Part shown: piece by piece, positions 1 to 10,299 of the stretch
Position numbering within the stretch: position 1 is the stretch's first letter
Layout of the letters: every line of letters begins with the position of its first letter
Assembly: GCA_004293675.1 (NCBI GenBank)
Contig: READ01000015.1
Span: 290,989-354,988 of the forward strand
Direction of reading: 5' to 3'
Source: Betaproteobacteria bacterium
Lineage (GTDB): Bacteria > Pseudomonadota > Gammaproteobacteria > Burkholderiales > Casimicrobiaceae
Length of the DNA: 64,000 bases
Program-made: the position numbers and the translations under genes
The notes under the pieces: model-generated
What the model was told of the DNA's origin: nothing
The model's database searches: none
What the model saw: the letters and a program-made list of their open reading frames with translations, nothing else

Positions 1-91
1 ATGCTCACGACCGCAATGATTCCAGCTACGCGAAACTAGGCACTCGCAAACCAAAGTGAAGCGCACCATCGTACGGGCCACCGAGGCAATC
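1..91. other. Window edge downstream of mreB, no gene assigned
   Basis: This is the sequence just downstream of the mreB stop codon on the minus strand. In related bacteria mreC follows mreB, but I could not recognise an MreC N-terminus here, so the next gene probably starts outside the window. Confidence 0.4.
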
Positions 92-1443
<1,352 letters not shown>

Positions 1444-1731
1444 ATGAGTCTCACCGCTACCGATATCGAGCGGATCGCGCATCTTGCCCGCATCCGCGTC
1501 ACTCCCGACGAAGTCGTTCAGGTTCAAGCCAAGCTTGACGGCATTTTTAAGCTCATCGACGAGATGCAAGCCGTCAACACCCAAGGCGTTCAACCGATGT
1601 CGCATGGTCTCGACATGGTGCTGCGGTTGCGCGACGACGTCGCCACCGCCGCCAATGAGCGTGACAAATTTCAGAAAAATGCACCGCAGTCAGCGGAGGG
1701 CTATTTCCTCGTACCCAAGGTGATCGAATGA
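1444..1731 (+). CDS. gatC: Asp/Glu-tRNA(Asn/Gln) amidotransferase subunit C
   Basis: Small subunit of the GatCAB amidotransferase. It wraps around and stabilises the GatA-GatB interface, so that Asp-tRNA(Asn) or Glu-tRNA(Gln) can be converted to the correct amide form. The product is 95 residues. It begins [17 protein letters not shown], the usual GatC helix, and ends in the conserved FLVPKVIE tail. The ATG at 1444 was chosen over an upstream in-frame start at 1378 because it gives the family length and N-terminus. It is the first gene of a gatC-gatA-gatB cluster, with gatA 109 bp downstream after a palindromic repeat. Confidence 0.95.
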   Translation: MSLTATDIERIAHLARIRVTPDEVVQVQAKLDGIFKLIDEMQAVNTQGVQPMSHGLDMVLRLRDDVATAANERDKFQKNAPQSAEGYFLVPKVIE

Positions 1732-1744
1732 GCGCCCGCCGAAT

Positions 1745-1829
1745 TGTAGGAGCGGCTCCGCCGCGATTAACGCTCGTTCGCGCAGTGTTTTGTGTAGCAG
1801 CAACCCATCGCGGCGGAGCCGTTCCCACA
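1745..1829. repeat. REP-like palindrome between gatC and gatA
   Basis: Arms of 19 bp at 1749-1767 and 1807-1825 are inverted copies with one mismatch, flanked by GTAG on the left, with about 39 nt between them. The core GGAGCGGCTCCGCCGCGA resembles the GTAGGAGCGGC palindromes common in proteobacterial intergenic regions. It widens the gatC-gatA spacer and ends directly before the gatA ribosome-binding site (AAGGAG). Confidence 0.8.
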
Positions 1830-1840
1830 AGGAGCCTGCT

Positions 1841-3304
1841 ATGAGCTGGAACACCTTCGCCACTGTCGCTGAGACGAAAAAAGCGCTTGACGCCAAGCAG
1901 GTGAGCGCGACCGAGCTCGCCACGCACTACCTCGACCGAGCGCACGCATTGCAGCCCGCGCTCAACGCCTACATCACGCTCGATCGTGAAAAAACGCTCG
2001 CCGAAGCGAAAATTGCCGACAACAAACTCGCCAAAGGCGACGCCGCGCCGCTCTTGGGCGTGCCCATTGCCCACAAAGACATCTACCTGATCGACGGCTG
2101 GAAAACCACCTGCGGCTCGAAGATGCTGGAAAACTTCATCGCGCCCTACACCTCGACCGTTGTTAAAAACATGGCCGACGCCGGGATGGTCACGCTCGGA
2201 AAATTGAACATGGACGAGTTCGCGATGGGTTCGTCGAACGAAACCTCGCATTTCGGCTCGGTGAAGAACCCGTGGGACTTGACCCGCGTACCGGGTGGCT
2301 CCAGCGGCGGCTCAGCGGCAAGCGTGGCAGCCGGGCTCGCGCCCGCCTCCACTGGCACCGACACCGGCGGTTCGATTCGTCAGCCAGCGATGTTTTGCAA
2401 TCTCACGGGCCTCAAACCAACCTACGGCGTGTGTTCGCGCTACGGCATCATCGCCTTTGCCTCGTCGTTGGATCAGGCGGGGCCCTTCGCTCGAACCGCC
2501 GAGGATTGCGCGCTGCTGCTCACCGCAATGGCCGGTTTCGATCCAAACGACTCGACCTCGCTCGATCGTCCGAAAGAGAATTACTCACGCGACTTGGCCA
2601 AGCCGCTGGGCGGTTTGCGCATCGGCTTGCCAAAGGAATTTTTCGGCGAGGGCGTCGCCCCCGGCATCGCCAAAGCAGTCGATGAGGCGCTAGCCGTCTA
2701 TCGCAAGCTCGGCGCAACGACCGTCGAAGTGTCGCTGCCCAACGTGAAGTATTCCGTGCCCGCCTACTACGTGGTCGCCCCAGCGGAGGCGTCAAGCAAC
2801 TTGTCGCGTTTTGACGGCGTGCGCTACGGCCACCGCGCTGCCGAGTACACCGATTTGATGGACATGTACAAACGCTCGCGCGCCGAAGGCTTCGGCGCAG
2901 AGGTTAAACGCCGTATTTTGATTGGCACCTACGTGCTCTCACACGGCTATTACGATGCCTATTATTTGCAAGCGCAAAAGCTGCGTCGCCTGATCGCGCA
3001 CGACTTCAAAAAAGCCTACGAAGTGTGTGATGTTGTGATGGGCCCCACTGCCCCCGAAGGCGCATTCCAGTTCGGCTCCAAGAGTGATGACCCAGTGAAA
3101 ATGTACCTAAACGACATCTTCACGATTTGCGCAAATTTGACCGGGCAACCCGCGATGAGCCATCCGTGCGGCATCGATAAAGACACGGGGCAATTCGTTG
3201 GAATGCACGTGATTGGAAATTATCTGGATGAAGCGCGCATGTTGAATGTCGCGCATCAATATCAGTTGGCGACGGATTGGCATACTAGGCACCCAGTTCT
3301 TTAG
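1841..3304 (+). CDS. gatA: Asp/Glu-tRNA(Asn/Gln) amidotransferase subunit A
   Basis: Amidase subunit of GatCAB. It hydrolyses glutamine and passes ammonia to GatB for transamidation of mischarged tRNA. The product is 487 residues, typical for GatA. The amidase signature runs from [14 protein letters not shown] to [12 protein letters not shown], which carry the cis-Ser and Ser of the Ser-cisSer-Lys triad. The catalytic lysine lies in AHKDIYL near residue 79. The start at 1841 ([11 protein letters not shown]) follows AAGGAG at a good distance; an alternative in-frame start at 1790 lies inside the upstream palindrome and is unlikely. The gene is downstream of gatC and upstream of gatB. Confidence 0.96.
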   Translation: MSWNTFATVAETKKALDAKQVSATELATHYLDRAHALQPALNAYITLDREKTLAEAKIADNKLAKGDAAPLLGVPIAHKDIYLIDGWKTTCGSKMLENFIAPYTSTVVKNMADAGMVTLGKLNMDEFAMGSSNETSHFGSVKNPWDLTRVPGGSSGGSAASVAAGLAPASTGTDTGGSIRQPAMFCNLTGLKPTYGVCSRYGIIAFASSLDQAGPFARTAEDCALLLTAMAGFDPNDSTSLDRPKENYSRDLAKPLGGLRIGLPKEFFGEGVAPGIAKAVDEALAVYRKLGATTVEVSLPNVKYSVPAYYVVAPAEASSNLSRFDGVRYGHRAAEYTDLMDMYKRSRAEGFGAEVKRRILIGTYVLSHGYYDAYYLQAQKLRRLIAHDFKKAYEVCDVVMGPTAPEGAFQFGSKSDDPVKMYLNDIFTICANLTGQPAMSHPCGIDKDTGQFVGMHVIGNYLDEARMLNVAHQYQLATDWHTRHPVL

Positions 3305-3331
3305 CGGCGTGTAGAGATTACCGCGCGCCAG

Positions 3332-3474
3332 GACGAAAGACCCATGACGAATGACGCAAAGCTCTGCGATCATTTCTCTTCACACAGATTTGTAAACGCT
3401 ATGTCAAAACTTAGGCTGATTCATTTGGACGGAGCACGAACGCTTTCGTCATTCGTCCTTGGTCATTCGTCTTC
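3332..3474. repeat. Heptad-armed inverted repeat, copy A (gatA-gatB spacer)
   Basis: The left arm at 3332-3359 is four degenerate GACGAAN heptads. The right arm at 3447-3474 is four CGTCNTT heptads (CGTCATT, CGTCCTT, GGTCATT, CGTCTTC). The arms are inverted relative to each other and can pair over about 28 bp around a loop of about 87 nt. The same heptads recur at 10228-10255 and in the atpH-atpA spacer. Confidence 0.75.
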
Positions 3475-3492
3475 TTTTGCGCGGAGTGCAAA

Positions 3493-4926
3493 ATGACTTG
3501 GGAAGTTGTTATTGGTCTTGAAACGCATGTGCAGCTGACCACTGCATCAAAGATTTTCTCCGGCGCGAGTACGGCGTTCGGCGCTGCGCCGAATACGCAA
3601 GCGACGATGGTTGATCTGGCGCTACCGGGCTCCTTGCCGGTGATGAACAAGGGCGCCGCTGAGCGTGCGGTGAAATTTGGTTTGGCGATTGGCGCTAAGG
3701 TCAACCAGCGCAGCATTTTTGCGCGCAAAAACTATTTCTATCCGGATCTGCCGAAGGGCTATCAGATTTCACAGTTCGAGACGCCGATTGTTGAGGGCGG
3801 TTCGCTCACAATTACGCTTGATGATGGCACTGAAAAAATCGTTGAACTCACGCGTGCGCACCTTGAAGAAGACGCCGGAAAAAGCGTTCACGAACAGTTC
3901 GATCACGAAACCGGCGTCGATCTAAATCGCGCGGGTACGCCGCTGCTGGAAATCGTGACCGAGCCGGTAATGCGCAGTTCGAAAGAGGCCGTCGCTTACG
4001 CCAAAGCGTTGCACGGACTCGTGCGCTACCTCGATATTTGCGATGGCAACATGCAAGAAGGATCGTTTCGCTGCGATGCCAACGTATCGGTGCGTCCTGT
4101 CGGACAAAAAGAATTCGGCACGCGTCGCGAAATCAAAAATTTGAACAGTTTTAAGTTCATGCAGCAGGCGATTGATTTCGAGGTTCGCTGGCAGATCGAG
4201 CAGATCGAAGACGGCAAGAAAATTGTGCAGGCGACTGTGCTCTTCAATCCCGAAACTGGCGAAACCAAGGCCATGCGCAGCAAGGAAGACGCGATGGACT
4301 ATCGCTACTTCCCAGATCCGGATTTGCCGCCGCTGGTCATCACGGATGAGATGTTTGCGCGGATCAAGGCGAGCATGCCCGAGCTGCCCGAAGCCAAATG
4401 TGCGCGCTTTATGTCGCAGTACGGATTGCCGAAATACGATGCTCGTTTGCTCACTCAAGACGGCGCAACGTCGGCGTATTTTGAAACCGCCACCCAAGCG
4501 GGCGCGGATGCAAAACTCGCCGCCAACTGGACGATTGGTGAAGTCAACGCCACACTAAATCGCGATGAAAAAACGATTGAGCAATCCCCCGTTGCCGCCA
4601 GCCAGCTCGCCGATCTAATCAAACGAATCAGCGATGGCACGATCAGCAACAAGATCGCCAAAACGGTGTTCGAGACGTTGTGGAGTGGCGACGGCGCGAG
4701 CGTTGACGCCGTGATTGAAGCCAAGGGCCTCAAGCAAATCAGCGACGTCGGCGCCATCGAAAAAATCGTCGACGAAGTGCTCGCCAAAAGCCCCGCACAA
4801 ATCGCCGACTACAAATCGGGCAAAGAAAAAGCGCTGATGAGTATCGTCGGTATGGTGATGAAGGCCTCGGCGGGCAAGGCCAATCCGGCACAGGTCAATG
4901 AAATCGTGAAACGCAAGATTTCCTGA
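3493..4926 (+). CDS. gatB: Asp/Glu-tRNA(Asn/Gln) amidotransferase subunit B
   Basis: Kinase/transamidase subunit of GatCAB. It activates the side-chain carboxylate of Asp- or Glu-tRNA with ATP and amidates it with ammonia supplied by GatA. The 477 residues start [15 protein letters not shown] and contain the conserved segments [15 protein letters not shown] and [13 protein letters not shown]. The C-terminal YqeY-like tRNA-binding tail ends ...NEIVKRKIS. The gene lies 188 bp beyond gatA, with the heptad inverted repeat between them. Whether transcription continues through that hairpin cannot be told from sequence. The identification is secure. Confidence 0.97.
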   Translation: MTWEVVIGLETHVQLTTASKIFSGASTAFGAAPNTQATMVDLALPGSLPVMNKGAAERAVKFGLAIGAKVNQRSIFARKNYFYPDLPKGYQISQFETPIVEGGSLTITLDDGTEKIVELTRAHLEEDAGKSVHEQFDHETGVDLNRAGTPLLEIVTEPVMRSSKEAVAYAKALHGLVRYLDICDGNMQEGSFRCDANVSVRPVGQKEFGTRREIKNLNSFKFMQQAIDFEVRWQIEQIEDGKKIVQATVLFNPETGETKAMRSKEDAMDYRYFPDPDLPPLVITDEMFARIKASMPELPEAKCARFMSQYGLPKYDARLLTQDGATSAYFETATQAGADAKLAANWTIGEVNATLNRDEKTIEQSPVAASQLADLIKRISDGTISNKIAKTVFETLWSGDGASVDAVIEAKGLKQISDVGAIEKIVDEVLAKSPAQIADYKSGKEKALMSIVGMVMKASAGKANPAQVNEIVKRKIS

Positions 4927-4960
4927 CTACAGTTTCCAGCTTTCTGGTGCTAGGCCATAC

Positions 4961-5035
4961 GAAATAAGGGTTACAAGCCATTTCAATTAGCCTTTGAAAT
5001 AGCAGAATAACCGCCGAAACCCCTTATTTCTCTTG
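4961..5035. repeat. AATAAGG-type inverted-repeat element, copy 1
   Basis: The arms GAAATAAGGG (4961-4970) and CCCCTTATTTC (5020-5030) face each other across about 50 nt. It lies in the convergent space between gatB and the hydrolase gene and matches the ends of the elements at 23664-23744 and 39494-39575. Confidence 0.7.
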
Positions 5036-5045
5036 GCAAACAGGC

Positions 5046-5134
5046 CGTAGGCTGGGTTGCGAAACCCAGCAATCCATAAATCGTAGCCTCAAAGCCGCAC
5101 CCTGCTGGGTTTCGTTCCTCAACCGCAGCCTACG
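5046..5134. repeat. GTAGGCTGGGTT palindromic repeat
   Basis: The left arm begins GTAGGCTGGGTTGCGAAACC at 5047. The inverted right arm at 5104-5133 ends in CAGCCTAC. Each arm is itself partly self-complementary (CTGGGTT/AACCCAG). It resembles the GTAGG...CCTAC palindromes scattered through many proteobacterial genomes. It may also act as a bidirectional transcription end between two convergent genes. Confidence 0.7.
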
Positions 5135-5157
5135 AATGTCGGATCAGGCCGCCAACG

Positions 5158-6078
5158 CTAGTTCGGCGAAGCGTTCGCTTTGGCGCTTGTCGTTGTGATC
5201 AAACCGCGCTCGCGCAGCAGCGCATCAATCTGCACCTTCGCTGCCTCACGCGCCACGGGGTCTGGCCCGACGGTCACGCCCTGTTGAGGCTTGACGCCGT
5301 TGGGCACCTCTTTGCGAATTCTGAGTTTGCCAGCTGGATTGTCGAAGCTGTGAAATGCGCCGGGCACAAGGGTGATGGTGGCTGCTGGTTTCTTAGCGCT
5401 GATTTGAGCAATCCAATCTTTGCACGGCGCGGCCGGCGTCCAATCGTCAGCCTCGCCAATGAGAAGCGCCAAGGGTGAGGAAATTAGCTTAGGGCCGGTT
5501 GGGGCCGCATAGAGCGAACAGCCCGGATAAAAGGCAATCGCTTGCGCGAACTTCAGCTCGTCGCTGAATCCACCCGTGGCCGCGCCGCGAGTGATCGTTG
5601 CCAGCGTGGTGCTGCCGCCATGCGACCAACCCCAGATCACCAGCTTGCTCTTGTTCACGTCGTCTCGAGCGGTGAGCCATGTGCGTGCGGCCAACACATC
5701 ATCGACGCGATCACGCTGATTAATGGTTCGGCTTTGAAATTTCTGGGTGCACACTTCATCGTAGCCCCTCGAAGAGAAGCTCTCAGGAAACACGACGATA
5801 AAGCCGCGCTCAACCAGCCAGTCTTTCCACATGGTGTGACGCGCGTTGAGCTTACCCCGCTCTCCCACACCACCACAGCCATGCAGCATAATCGCCGCTG
5901 AGCGTGGGTTTGCGGCTTTACCTTCGGGCATGAATAGCTGCGCGCGCAGCGTTTTACCCTCACCTAAATGAGGCGCGGGAATCGCGATGACCTCGGCGTG
6001 GGGTGCAGCGACAAGCCCACCCAGCACGAGTGCACTGATCGTTGATTTAGAGAGCGTGGAGAAGCCGCCCATAGTCAT
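5158..6078 (-). CDS. Dienelactone hydrolase-like alpha/beta hydrolase, exported
   Basis: Alpha/beta-hydrolase fold protein of 306 residues with an N-terminal hydrophobic stretch (about residues 9-28, ending APHAE) that looks like a signal peptide, so it probably acts in the periplasm. The fold is marked by MLHGCGGVGE near residue 65, the nucleophile elbow GWSHGGS near 149-155, an acidic residue in GEADDW, and a catalytic histidine in GAFHSFDNP. These form a complete Ser-Asp-His triad. The pattern fits the dienelactone hydrolase/poly-ester hydrolase group, but the substrate cannot be assigned. Its ATG overlaps the stop of the upstream thioesterase gene (ATGA), so the two are co-translated. Confidence 0.8.
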   Translation of the reverse strand: MTMGGFSTLSKSTISALVLGGLVAAPHAEVIAIPAPHLGEGKTLRAQLFMPEGKAANPRSAAIMLHGCGGVGERGKLNARHTMWKDWLVERGFIVVFPESFSSRGYDEVCTQKFQSRTINQRDRVDDVLAARTWLTARDDVNKSKLVIWGWSHGGSTTLATITRGAATGGFSDELKFAQAIAFYPGCSLYAAPTGPKLISSPLALLIGEADDWTPAAPCKDWIAQISAKKPAATITLVPGAFHSFDNPAGKLRIRKEVPNGVKPQQGVTVGPDPVAREAAKVQIDALLRERGLITTTSAKANASPN

Positions 6079-6503
6079 ACAAGTACCGTTTCGGAATCAG
6101 ACGGCAATTCTCTGGGCTTGCCATCCGGACCGATCGACACATAGGTGAGCTCCGCTTCCGTCACTTTGACCACCGTGGTGCCACGATTGCGTTCGGAATA
6201 CACCTCAACATCGACCGTGATTGAGGTGCGCCCGACGCGCTTAATCGTGGCGTAAAAACTCACCACGTCACCAATCTGAACCGGCTGCTTAAACACAAAC
6301 GAATTCACCGCCACCGTTGCGATTCGCCCACGCGCACGATGAGCGGCCGGGATACTGCCCGCCAGGTCAACCTGCGACATGATCCAGCCACCAAAGATGT
6401 CGCCGTTGGCGTTGCTATCGGCGGGCATCGGAATCACTCTGAGCGCAAGCTCTTTATCCGTCGGGAGTGAAATGGGGTTATCGGTCGCGGTTGGCGTGTT
6501 CAT
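6075..6503 (-). CDS. Acyl-CoA thioesterase, YciA-like hotdog protein
   Basis: Hotdog-fold thioesterase that hydrolyses acyl-CoA to free acid and CoA. The product is 142 residues. It contains the family segments RVIPMPADSNANGDIFGGWIMSQVDLAGSI and RVGRTSITVDVEVYSE. The Asn/Asp-Gly-Asp-Ile-Phe-Gly-Gly-Trp block is the catalytic helix region of YciA/BACH-type enzymes. It overlaps the downstream hydrolase by four bases. The substrate range is unknown from sequence; YciA proteins act on a broad set of short to long acyl-CoAs. Assignment to the family is firm, and to YciA itself likely. Confidence 0.88.
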   Translation of the reverse strand: MNTPTATDNPISLPTDKELALRVIPMPADSNANGDIFGGWIMSQVDLAGSIPAAHRARGRIATVAVNSFVFKQPVQIGDVVSFYATIKRVGRTSITVDVEVYSERNRGTTVVKVTEAELTYVSIGPDGKPRELPSDSETVLV

Positions 6504-6609
6504 CGTTTGGATGGCTTCGAAGGATTGCCACCATTATCGACGACAGCGCGGTGCATTTAAGCAACCCGAAGTCACCTGATCGCTTCGGACCACGGAATAA
6601 TCGCGTCAA

Positions 6610-7563
6610 CTAAGGCGCGTCGAACCCCAACTTTGCGAAATCATTGCTCTGAATGGCGGCGATTGTTTCGCGCACCAGTGCTTGTAATCGTTGGCGGTCT
6701 TCGACTGTGTCGAGACGCTGCAAATAGCGTTCAGGAAGCGCGCCTTCGCACTGGGCGTTGTTCGTGCAAAGCTGCAACGCGGTGAGACTGTCTGCGCTGC
6801 AATCGAGCCCGTATTCGCAGGCCGCAATCGCGAGCGCCAGCGCACGAAGATCGCTGCGTTCAGTTTTCGCAAAACTTCCTTCGTCGATTCGCCGTTCTAG
6901 CGAACGATGCACGTACTCTTGCAGCGACGCAATCGAATAGCCGTCGCGCGAAATGATGCTTGCGCGCGCCAGATCACGGGCGCGCGCCTCGTCGCCTTCG
7001 CGCCAGAATTTGAACGCCAATTCGCCGACTGAGGCCGCATCACCTCGCCGTGCCATATCGTCGAGCCGCTGCGTCGTTTGAACGAGCTCGTCGCTTGAAA
7101 GGTGAAAAAACCCCGCGCAGCGTTGGCGTAGCTTTTGATAGGCCTCGGTGCGCAGGGCGTTGCTGCTGGCACCGCGCGGCATTGCGTCGATCAGATTTTG
7201 AACGCTTCCGACTTGGCCAGCCGCGCTCAGAAAGGTCGGGAAGCACGCGCTCCAGGCGCGGTACGCCAAATCGCGTTCGAACGGCGTTAGCGCGCTCTCG
7301 AGCCGACGATAGTCTGCGTTCAAATCAGCGCTTCGCTCTAGCGCATTGGCGTGGCGCGCGGTGAGTCCGGCAAATCCGCTGATCGCGCTTGCCGGAGAGA
7401 CGATGTCTTTGGCGTTGGCGCGTGCTCCGACTGATGTCGCGGATTTGATGAGAGCGTCGCCAGTCGTACCGGGCACGTTCGCCGTGCGGTGCAATGCCAC
7501 GACAAACAGAGTCGCAACAATTGACGCGATCAGTGCCATCCAAAGTGGGCGGTGTTGTTTCAT
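6610..7563 (-). CDS. Membrane-anchored hypothetical protein with paired cysteines
   Basis: I do not recognise a function. From the ATG at 7563 the product has 317 residues. A single hydrophobic segment at about residues 7-26 (LWMALIASIVATLFVVAL) would anchor it in the inner membrane with the rest in the periplasm. The remainder looks alpha-helical and charged. Near the C-terminus two Cx5C pairs (CEYGLDC and CTNNAQC) lie 10 residues apart, suggesting two disulfides or a metal site. Further cysteines occur in WSACFPTF and RQRCAGFF. An upstream in-frame start at 7578 is less likely. No neighbour explains its role. Confidence 0.6.
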   Translation of the reverse strand: MKQHRPLWMALIASIVATLFVVALHRTANVPGTTGDALIKSATSVGARANAKDIVSPASAISGFAGLTARHANALERSADLNADYRRLESALTPFERDLAYRAWSACFPTFLSAAGQVGSVQNLIDAMPRGASSNALRTEAYQKLRQRCAGFFHLSSDELVQTTQRLDDMARRGDAASVGELAFKFWREGDEARARDLARASIISRDGYSIASLQEYVHRSLERRIDEGSFAKTERSDLRALALAIAACEYGLDCSADSLTALQLCTNNAQCEGALPERYLQRLDTVEDRQRLQALVRETIAAIQSNDFAKLGFDAP

Positions 7564-7565
7564 AA

Positions 7566-7594
7566 ATAAAAAACCCAAGCACTACGCTTGGGTT
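7566..7594 (-). terminator. Rho-independent terminator for the secreted-protein gene
   Basis: Read on the minus strand, a perfect 9-bp stem (AACCCAAGC/GCTTGGGTT, loop GTAGT) is followed by a T-rich run. It sits about 60 bp downstream of the 7651-9153 stop codon. Confidence 0.85.
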
Positions 7595-7650
7595 GTAGGT
7601 TGGCGTCACGGCGCATCACGGTGAGGGCGATGCGCCGGTGGATCAACGAG

Positions 7651-9153
7651 CTACTGGCAACCGTTGATCTTGAACGAAGCGATTCGGGTGCTCCAGTTGA
7701 AGGTTCCGTCGGTTTTCAGATACTCGGTCGTGTACCAGAACGTGCAATCATCGACTGGGTCGACACTCATGTGGCTGTAGTCTCCCCAGCGGCTCAGCGA
7801 ACGACCCTGCGCGCCACCGCCTTGAATGATGGTCGTTTCGTTGCTCAACGTGTTGAGTGGATCGCTGGCAAGCCGTGTAGCGTAGCGGATCGCCGGTTTC
7901 ATGCCACTGCCTGAAACACTGTAGCCCAACGCAATATTGCCTTGTTTGTCCATGGCGATGCTACCCATCCAGCGATGATTGGTGTCCGGCGCATAGCTTG
8001 ATTGCTGATAGATCGTTGGGGTCGTGTTGGCGTTGCGGATTTCGTACCAGCGCGTGCCGCTGTAACCGCTACTGGGTTTGTTGGTCGCACCGATTTTGAC
8101 GGCGTGGTTGACCACCAACGCGTCGTGGCCGTCGGCAAAGCGTCGATACGCCAATCGATACATCGCGCGATCAGCCAGCGAATCGAGCGTTTGATTGGTG
8201 CCCGCTTGGGGCACACAGGTGCCGCCGCCACACGCCGCCGCAAACGACGAAACAGCGATCGCTGTGGGTCCCGTAAACGTGGTGTTAGCCGTGTTGGCCC
8301 AATCGACTTTGAATTTCCACAAATTCAATTTGTTCGTCGCGATATTCACAAAAAAGTTTGGCGTCCCAGCGGGTGGCAAAATTTGCCCATCAAGATCCGA
8401 CGGCAGCAATCCGCCGAAGGCCGTGCTCAGTTGGAAGCATTGCTGCGTCGCCGCAGCGCCCGCCAACATTGCTGCGCGGTCAAGCGCGCAAACCTTAGCG
8501 CCGCCGAAGGTGTTGCCGTTAAAGATGTTGTAGCTGACGTAGTAGGCGTCTGGCCACACACCAGCCTTCGGGTAGTCGTTAAATCCCGTGTACTGGAACG
8601 CGTAGCGATCATAGGCACCGGTTGCGTCGGATGTTTGCGAAACCGCAACGCACTGGTAGTAAGGGCCGCCCGTTGGTACGGCAAACTGCATCAATACCCA
8701 GCGATTAGCCTGCTTGTCGTACAAAACCACTGGATCGCCATCGTTAGAGGTTGCGCAAGCGTTTGGCATACCCGCAAACAAGGTGTTGCCAGCCACTGGG
8801 CCGTACACCGCCGCGCCAGTCGATTTGTTGAACACTGCCAGTGACGTGTTCACCCATTGCACATACTGCGTTGCACCCACGGCGCCGGTGGTGTCTGGCG
8901 GCGCTGAGCGAACTGAAAAGGTGCCATTGGGTCCCGTAAAGCCGGTGCCTACGCCATCGAATCCCAAGCCCGTTGTGGTTGGCGCGGCCGGAGCCGATGT
9001 GGCGCCGCCCGCGCGACTGGCCGAGATATGCCCGGTTTGGGCAACGGCATCGTCAAGGTGATCAGGCGAATCTTGGTACGGAACGCGGCGCTTGTCTTTG
9101 GCTTCTTTCCACACCGAAAGATCAATCGGCGCACTGGGCGCATTGCGCAGCAC
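7651..9153 (-). CDS. Large secreted protein of unknown function (body of an interrupted gene)
   Basis: An open frame of 500 residues starting at a GTG. It carries no signal peptide of its own, but the frame is continuous upstream, through a single TAG at 9166-9168, with a clear signal peptide. The sequence resembles large extracellular beta-rich proteins. It has the block APPDTTGAVGATQYVQWVN near residue 85, then segments rich in Gly, Thr, Asn and aromatics, and cysteines in CATSNDGD, CGGGTCVPQ and a C-terminal FKINGCQ. The whole frame stays open after the stop codon, so the lesion is recent, a sequencing error, or bypassed. No catalytic motif was recognised. A strong terminator follows. Confidence 0.65.
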   Translation of the reverse strand: MLRNAPSAPIDLSVWKEAKDKRRVPYQDSPDHLDDAVAQTGHISASRAGGATSAPAAPTTTGLGFDGVGTGFTGPNGTFSVRSAPPDTTGAVGATQYVQWVNTSLAVFNKSTGAAVYGPVAGNTLFAGMPNACATSNDGDPVVLYDKQANRWVLMQFAVPTGGPYYQCVAVSQTSDATGAYDRYAFQYTGFNDYPKAGVWPDAYYVSYNIFNGNTFGGAKVCALDRAAMLAGAAATQQCFQLSTAFGGLLPSDLDGQILPPAGTPNFFVNIATNKLNLWKFKVDWANTANTTFTGPTAIAVSSFAAACGGGTCVPQAGTNQTLDSLADRAMYRLAYRRFADGHDALVVNHAVKIGATNKPSSGYSGTRWYEIRNANTTPTIYQQSSYAPDTNHRWMGSIAMDKQGNIALGYSVSGSGMKPAIRYATRLASDPLNTLSNETTIIQGGGAQGRSLSRWGDYSHMSVDPVDDCTFWYTTEYLKTDGTFNWSTRIASFKINGCQ

Positions 9154-9165
9154 AAAGCCGCGATC

Positions 9166-9306
9166 CTAGTGCGCTGCTTGAACGACTTCGGCGCGACCTG
9201 GTGCGTTCTGAGAGTTTCCTTGCGCAGAAGCGACAGAGGCGAGTGAGGCAACTAGCAGGGCTGTGGTGAGCCCCCAGGCAGACGCCTTCCGTTGCTTTGT
9301 ATCCAT
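9166..9306 (-). pseudogene. Signal-peptide leader cut off by in-frame amber stop
   Basis: From the ATG at 9306, preceded by AGGAG, 46 codons encode a classic Sec signal peptide. It has a basic start MDTKQRK, a hydrophobic core GLTTALLVASLASV and an ASAQ cleavage site, followed by QGNSQNAPGRAEVVQAAH and a TAG at 9166-9168. The next codons are in the same frame as the 500-residue protein at 7651-9153. The leader plus body would make one secreted protein of about 550 residues. I read this as the 5' end of the same gene. Confidence 0.75.
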
Positions 9307-9566
9307 GACTTTTGAACTCCTAAATTTTGGATAGAGTCCCGGTCGACATGTCGTATTCAAACACCGCAATCTGGGTAGCGGCAGCATGATCCTACATGCA
9401 ACGAACAGAACCTTGCGTCCAACGAAATGAAACGATGGTTGCGTCTGCCGTCAGCTCGATGCAACTTCACGCTCCCCCTTTTCGCGGGATGTAGCCGAAT
9501 GTAGCGATTGAAGCTGTCGCCGGGTCGCTTCCACTGAGTTACTGCATCCCTGCGCGCCAGCGCCAA

Positions 9567-9596
9567 CAAAAAAGCCCGGCGAACCGGGCTGCTTTT
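9567..9596 (-). terminator. Rho-independent terminator downstream of the peroxiredoxin gene
   Basis: On the minus strand the stem AGCCCGG/CCGGGCT (7 bp, four-base TTCG loop) is followed by six T residues. It lies 18-47 bp beyond the peroxiredoxin stop codon. Confidence 0.88.
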
Positions 9597-9613
9597 TGCC
9601 GAGCGCGAAGCGC

Positions 9614-10123
9614 CTAACCCAACTGCGCCAGCATATTCTCAGCAAACGAACAATTGGCCGGACCGACGCCTTCAACGTTGACTTGCTTCACAACGCCATT
9701 GTCGACTAACAGCGAGAAGCGCTGGCAGCGAACGCCCATGCCTTTGGCGGTCAAATCGAACTCCAAGCCCATCGCCTTGGTGAACGCGCCCGAACCGTCA
9801 CCGAGCATGCGAATTTTGCCGTCGGTTTTTTGCGATTGCGCCCATGCGCCCATCACGAAACCGTCGTTAACGGACATGCAAACGACTTCTGCAACGCCCT
9901 TGGCTTTGAGCGCATCGAGGTGCTTCAAGTAACCAGGCACGTGCTGTGCGGAGCAGGTAGGCGTGAACGCACCGGGCAAGCCGAAGATCACAATCTTTTT
10001 GCCAGCAGCGAGTGCTGCGATGTCTACCGGCATAGGCGGCATTGGGCAGTTTTTTGCGTCGTCGTTGCCGACGGATTCAGTGAGCGTTGCGCCGGGGAGT
10101 TGGTCGCCGATTTTGATGGTCAT
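9614..10123 (-). CDS. Peroxiredoxin, Prx5 type
   Basis: Thiol peroxidase that reduces hydrogen peroxide and organic hydroperoxides using a peroxidatic cysteine. The product is 169 residues. The active-site block PGAFTPTCS places the peroxidatic Cys at residue 57, with Thr at 54 and a conserved downstream Arg in MGVRCQRFSLLVDNG. This motif and length match the Prx5 subfamily, in which the electron donor is usually glutathione or thioredoxin. Another cysteine in GPANCSFAENML near the C-terminus could act as resolving residue. The gene is monocistronic, ending at its own terminator. Its ATG follows TAGGAATATCCC. Confidence 0.93.
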   Translation of the reverse strand: MTIKIGDQLPGATLTESVGNDDAKNCPMPPMPVDIAALAAGKKIVIFGLPGAFTPTCSAQHVPGYLKHLDALKAKGVAEVVCMSVNDGFVMGAWAQSQKTDGKIRMLGDGSGAFTKAMGLEFDLTAKGMGVRCQRFSLLVDNGVVKQVNVEGVGPANCSFAENMLAQLG

Positions 10124-10227
10124 GGGATATTCCTAAGTGTGTTTCGAAATGATTGAAAACCGTTGGCGACGAGGGAGGTGGCGTAACGCCCGATGCAAAC
10201 TTGGCGCGCCAGATGCGGCAAGCTTTG

Positions 10228-10255
10228 CGTCCTTCGTCCTTCGTCTTTCGTCCTT
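10228..10255. repeat. Heptad repeat, single-arm copy C
   Basis: Four CGTCNTT heptads in tandem (CGTCCTT, CGTCCTT, CGTCTTT, CGTCCTT) lie upstream of hisN. With the preceding AGCTTTG the block closely matches the reverse complement of the left arm of the copy in the gatA-gatB spacer. No second arm was seen here. Confidence 0.7.
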
Positions 10256-10299
10256 GGCTTGCCGCAAGGCAAGCCAAATCAGCGAAAATTATCGTCGAT

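Noticed and set aside
4960..5035. Possible integron attC site, because of paired GTT/AAC-like ends in the AATAAGG elements
   Set aside because: The GTT and AAC triplets are at the opposite ends from those of attC, the core motifs do not fit, and no integrase or gene cassette is nearby.
8002..8844. Plus-strand gene opposite the secreted protein
   Set aside because: Antisense frame with no protein-like features; it arises from the codon bias of the minus-strand gene.
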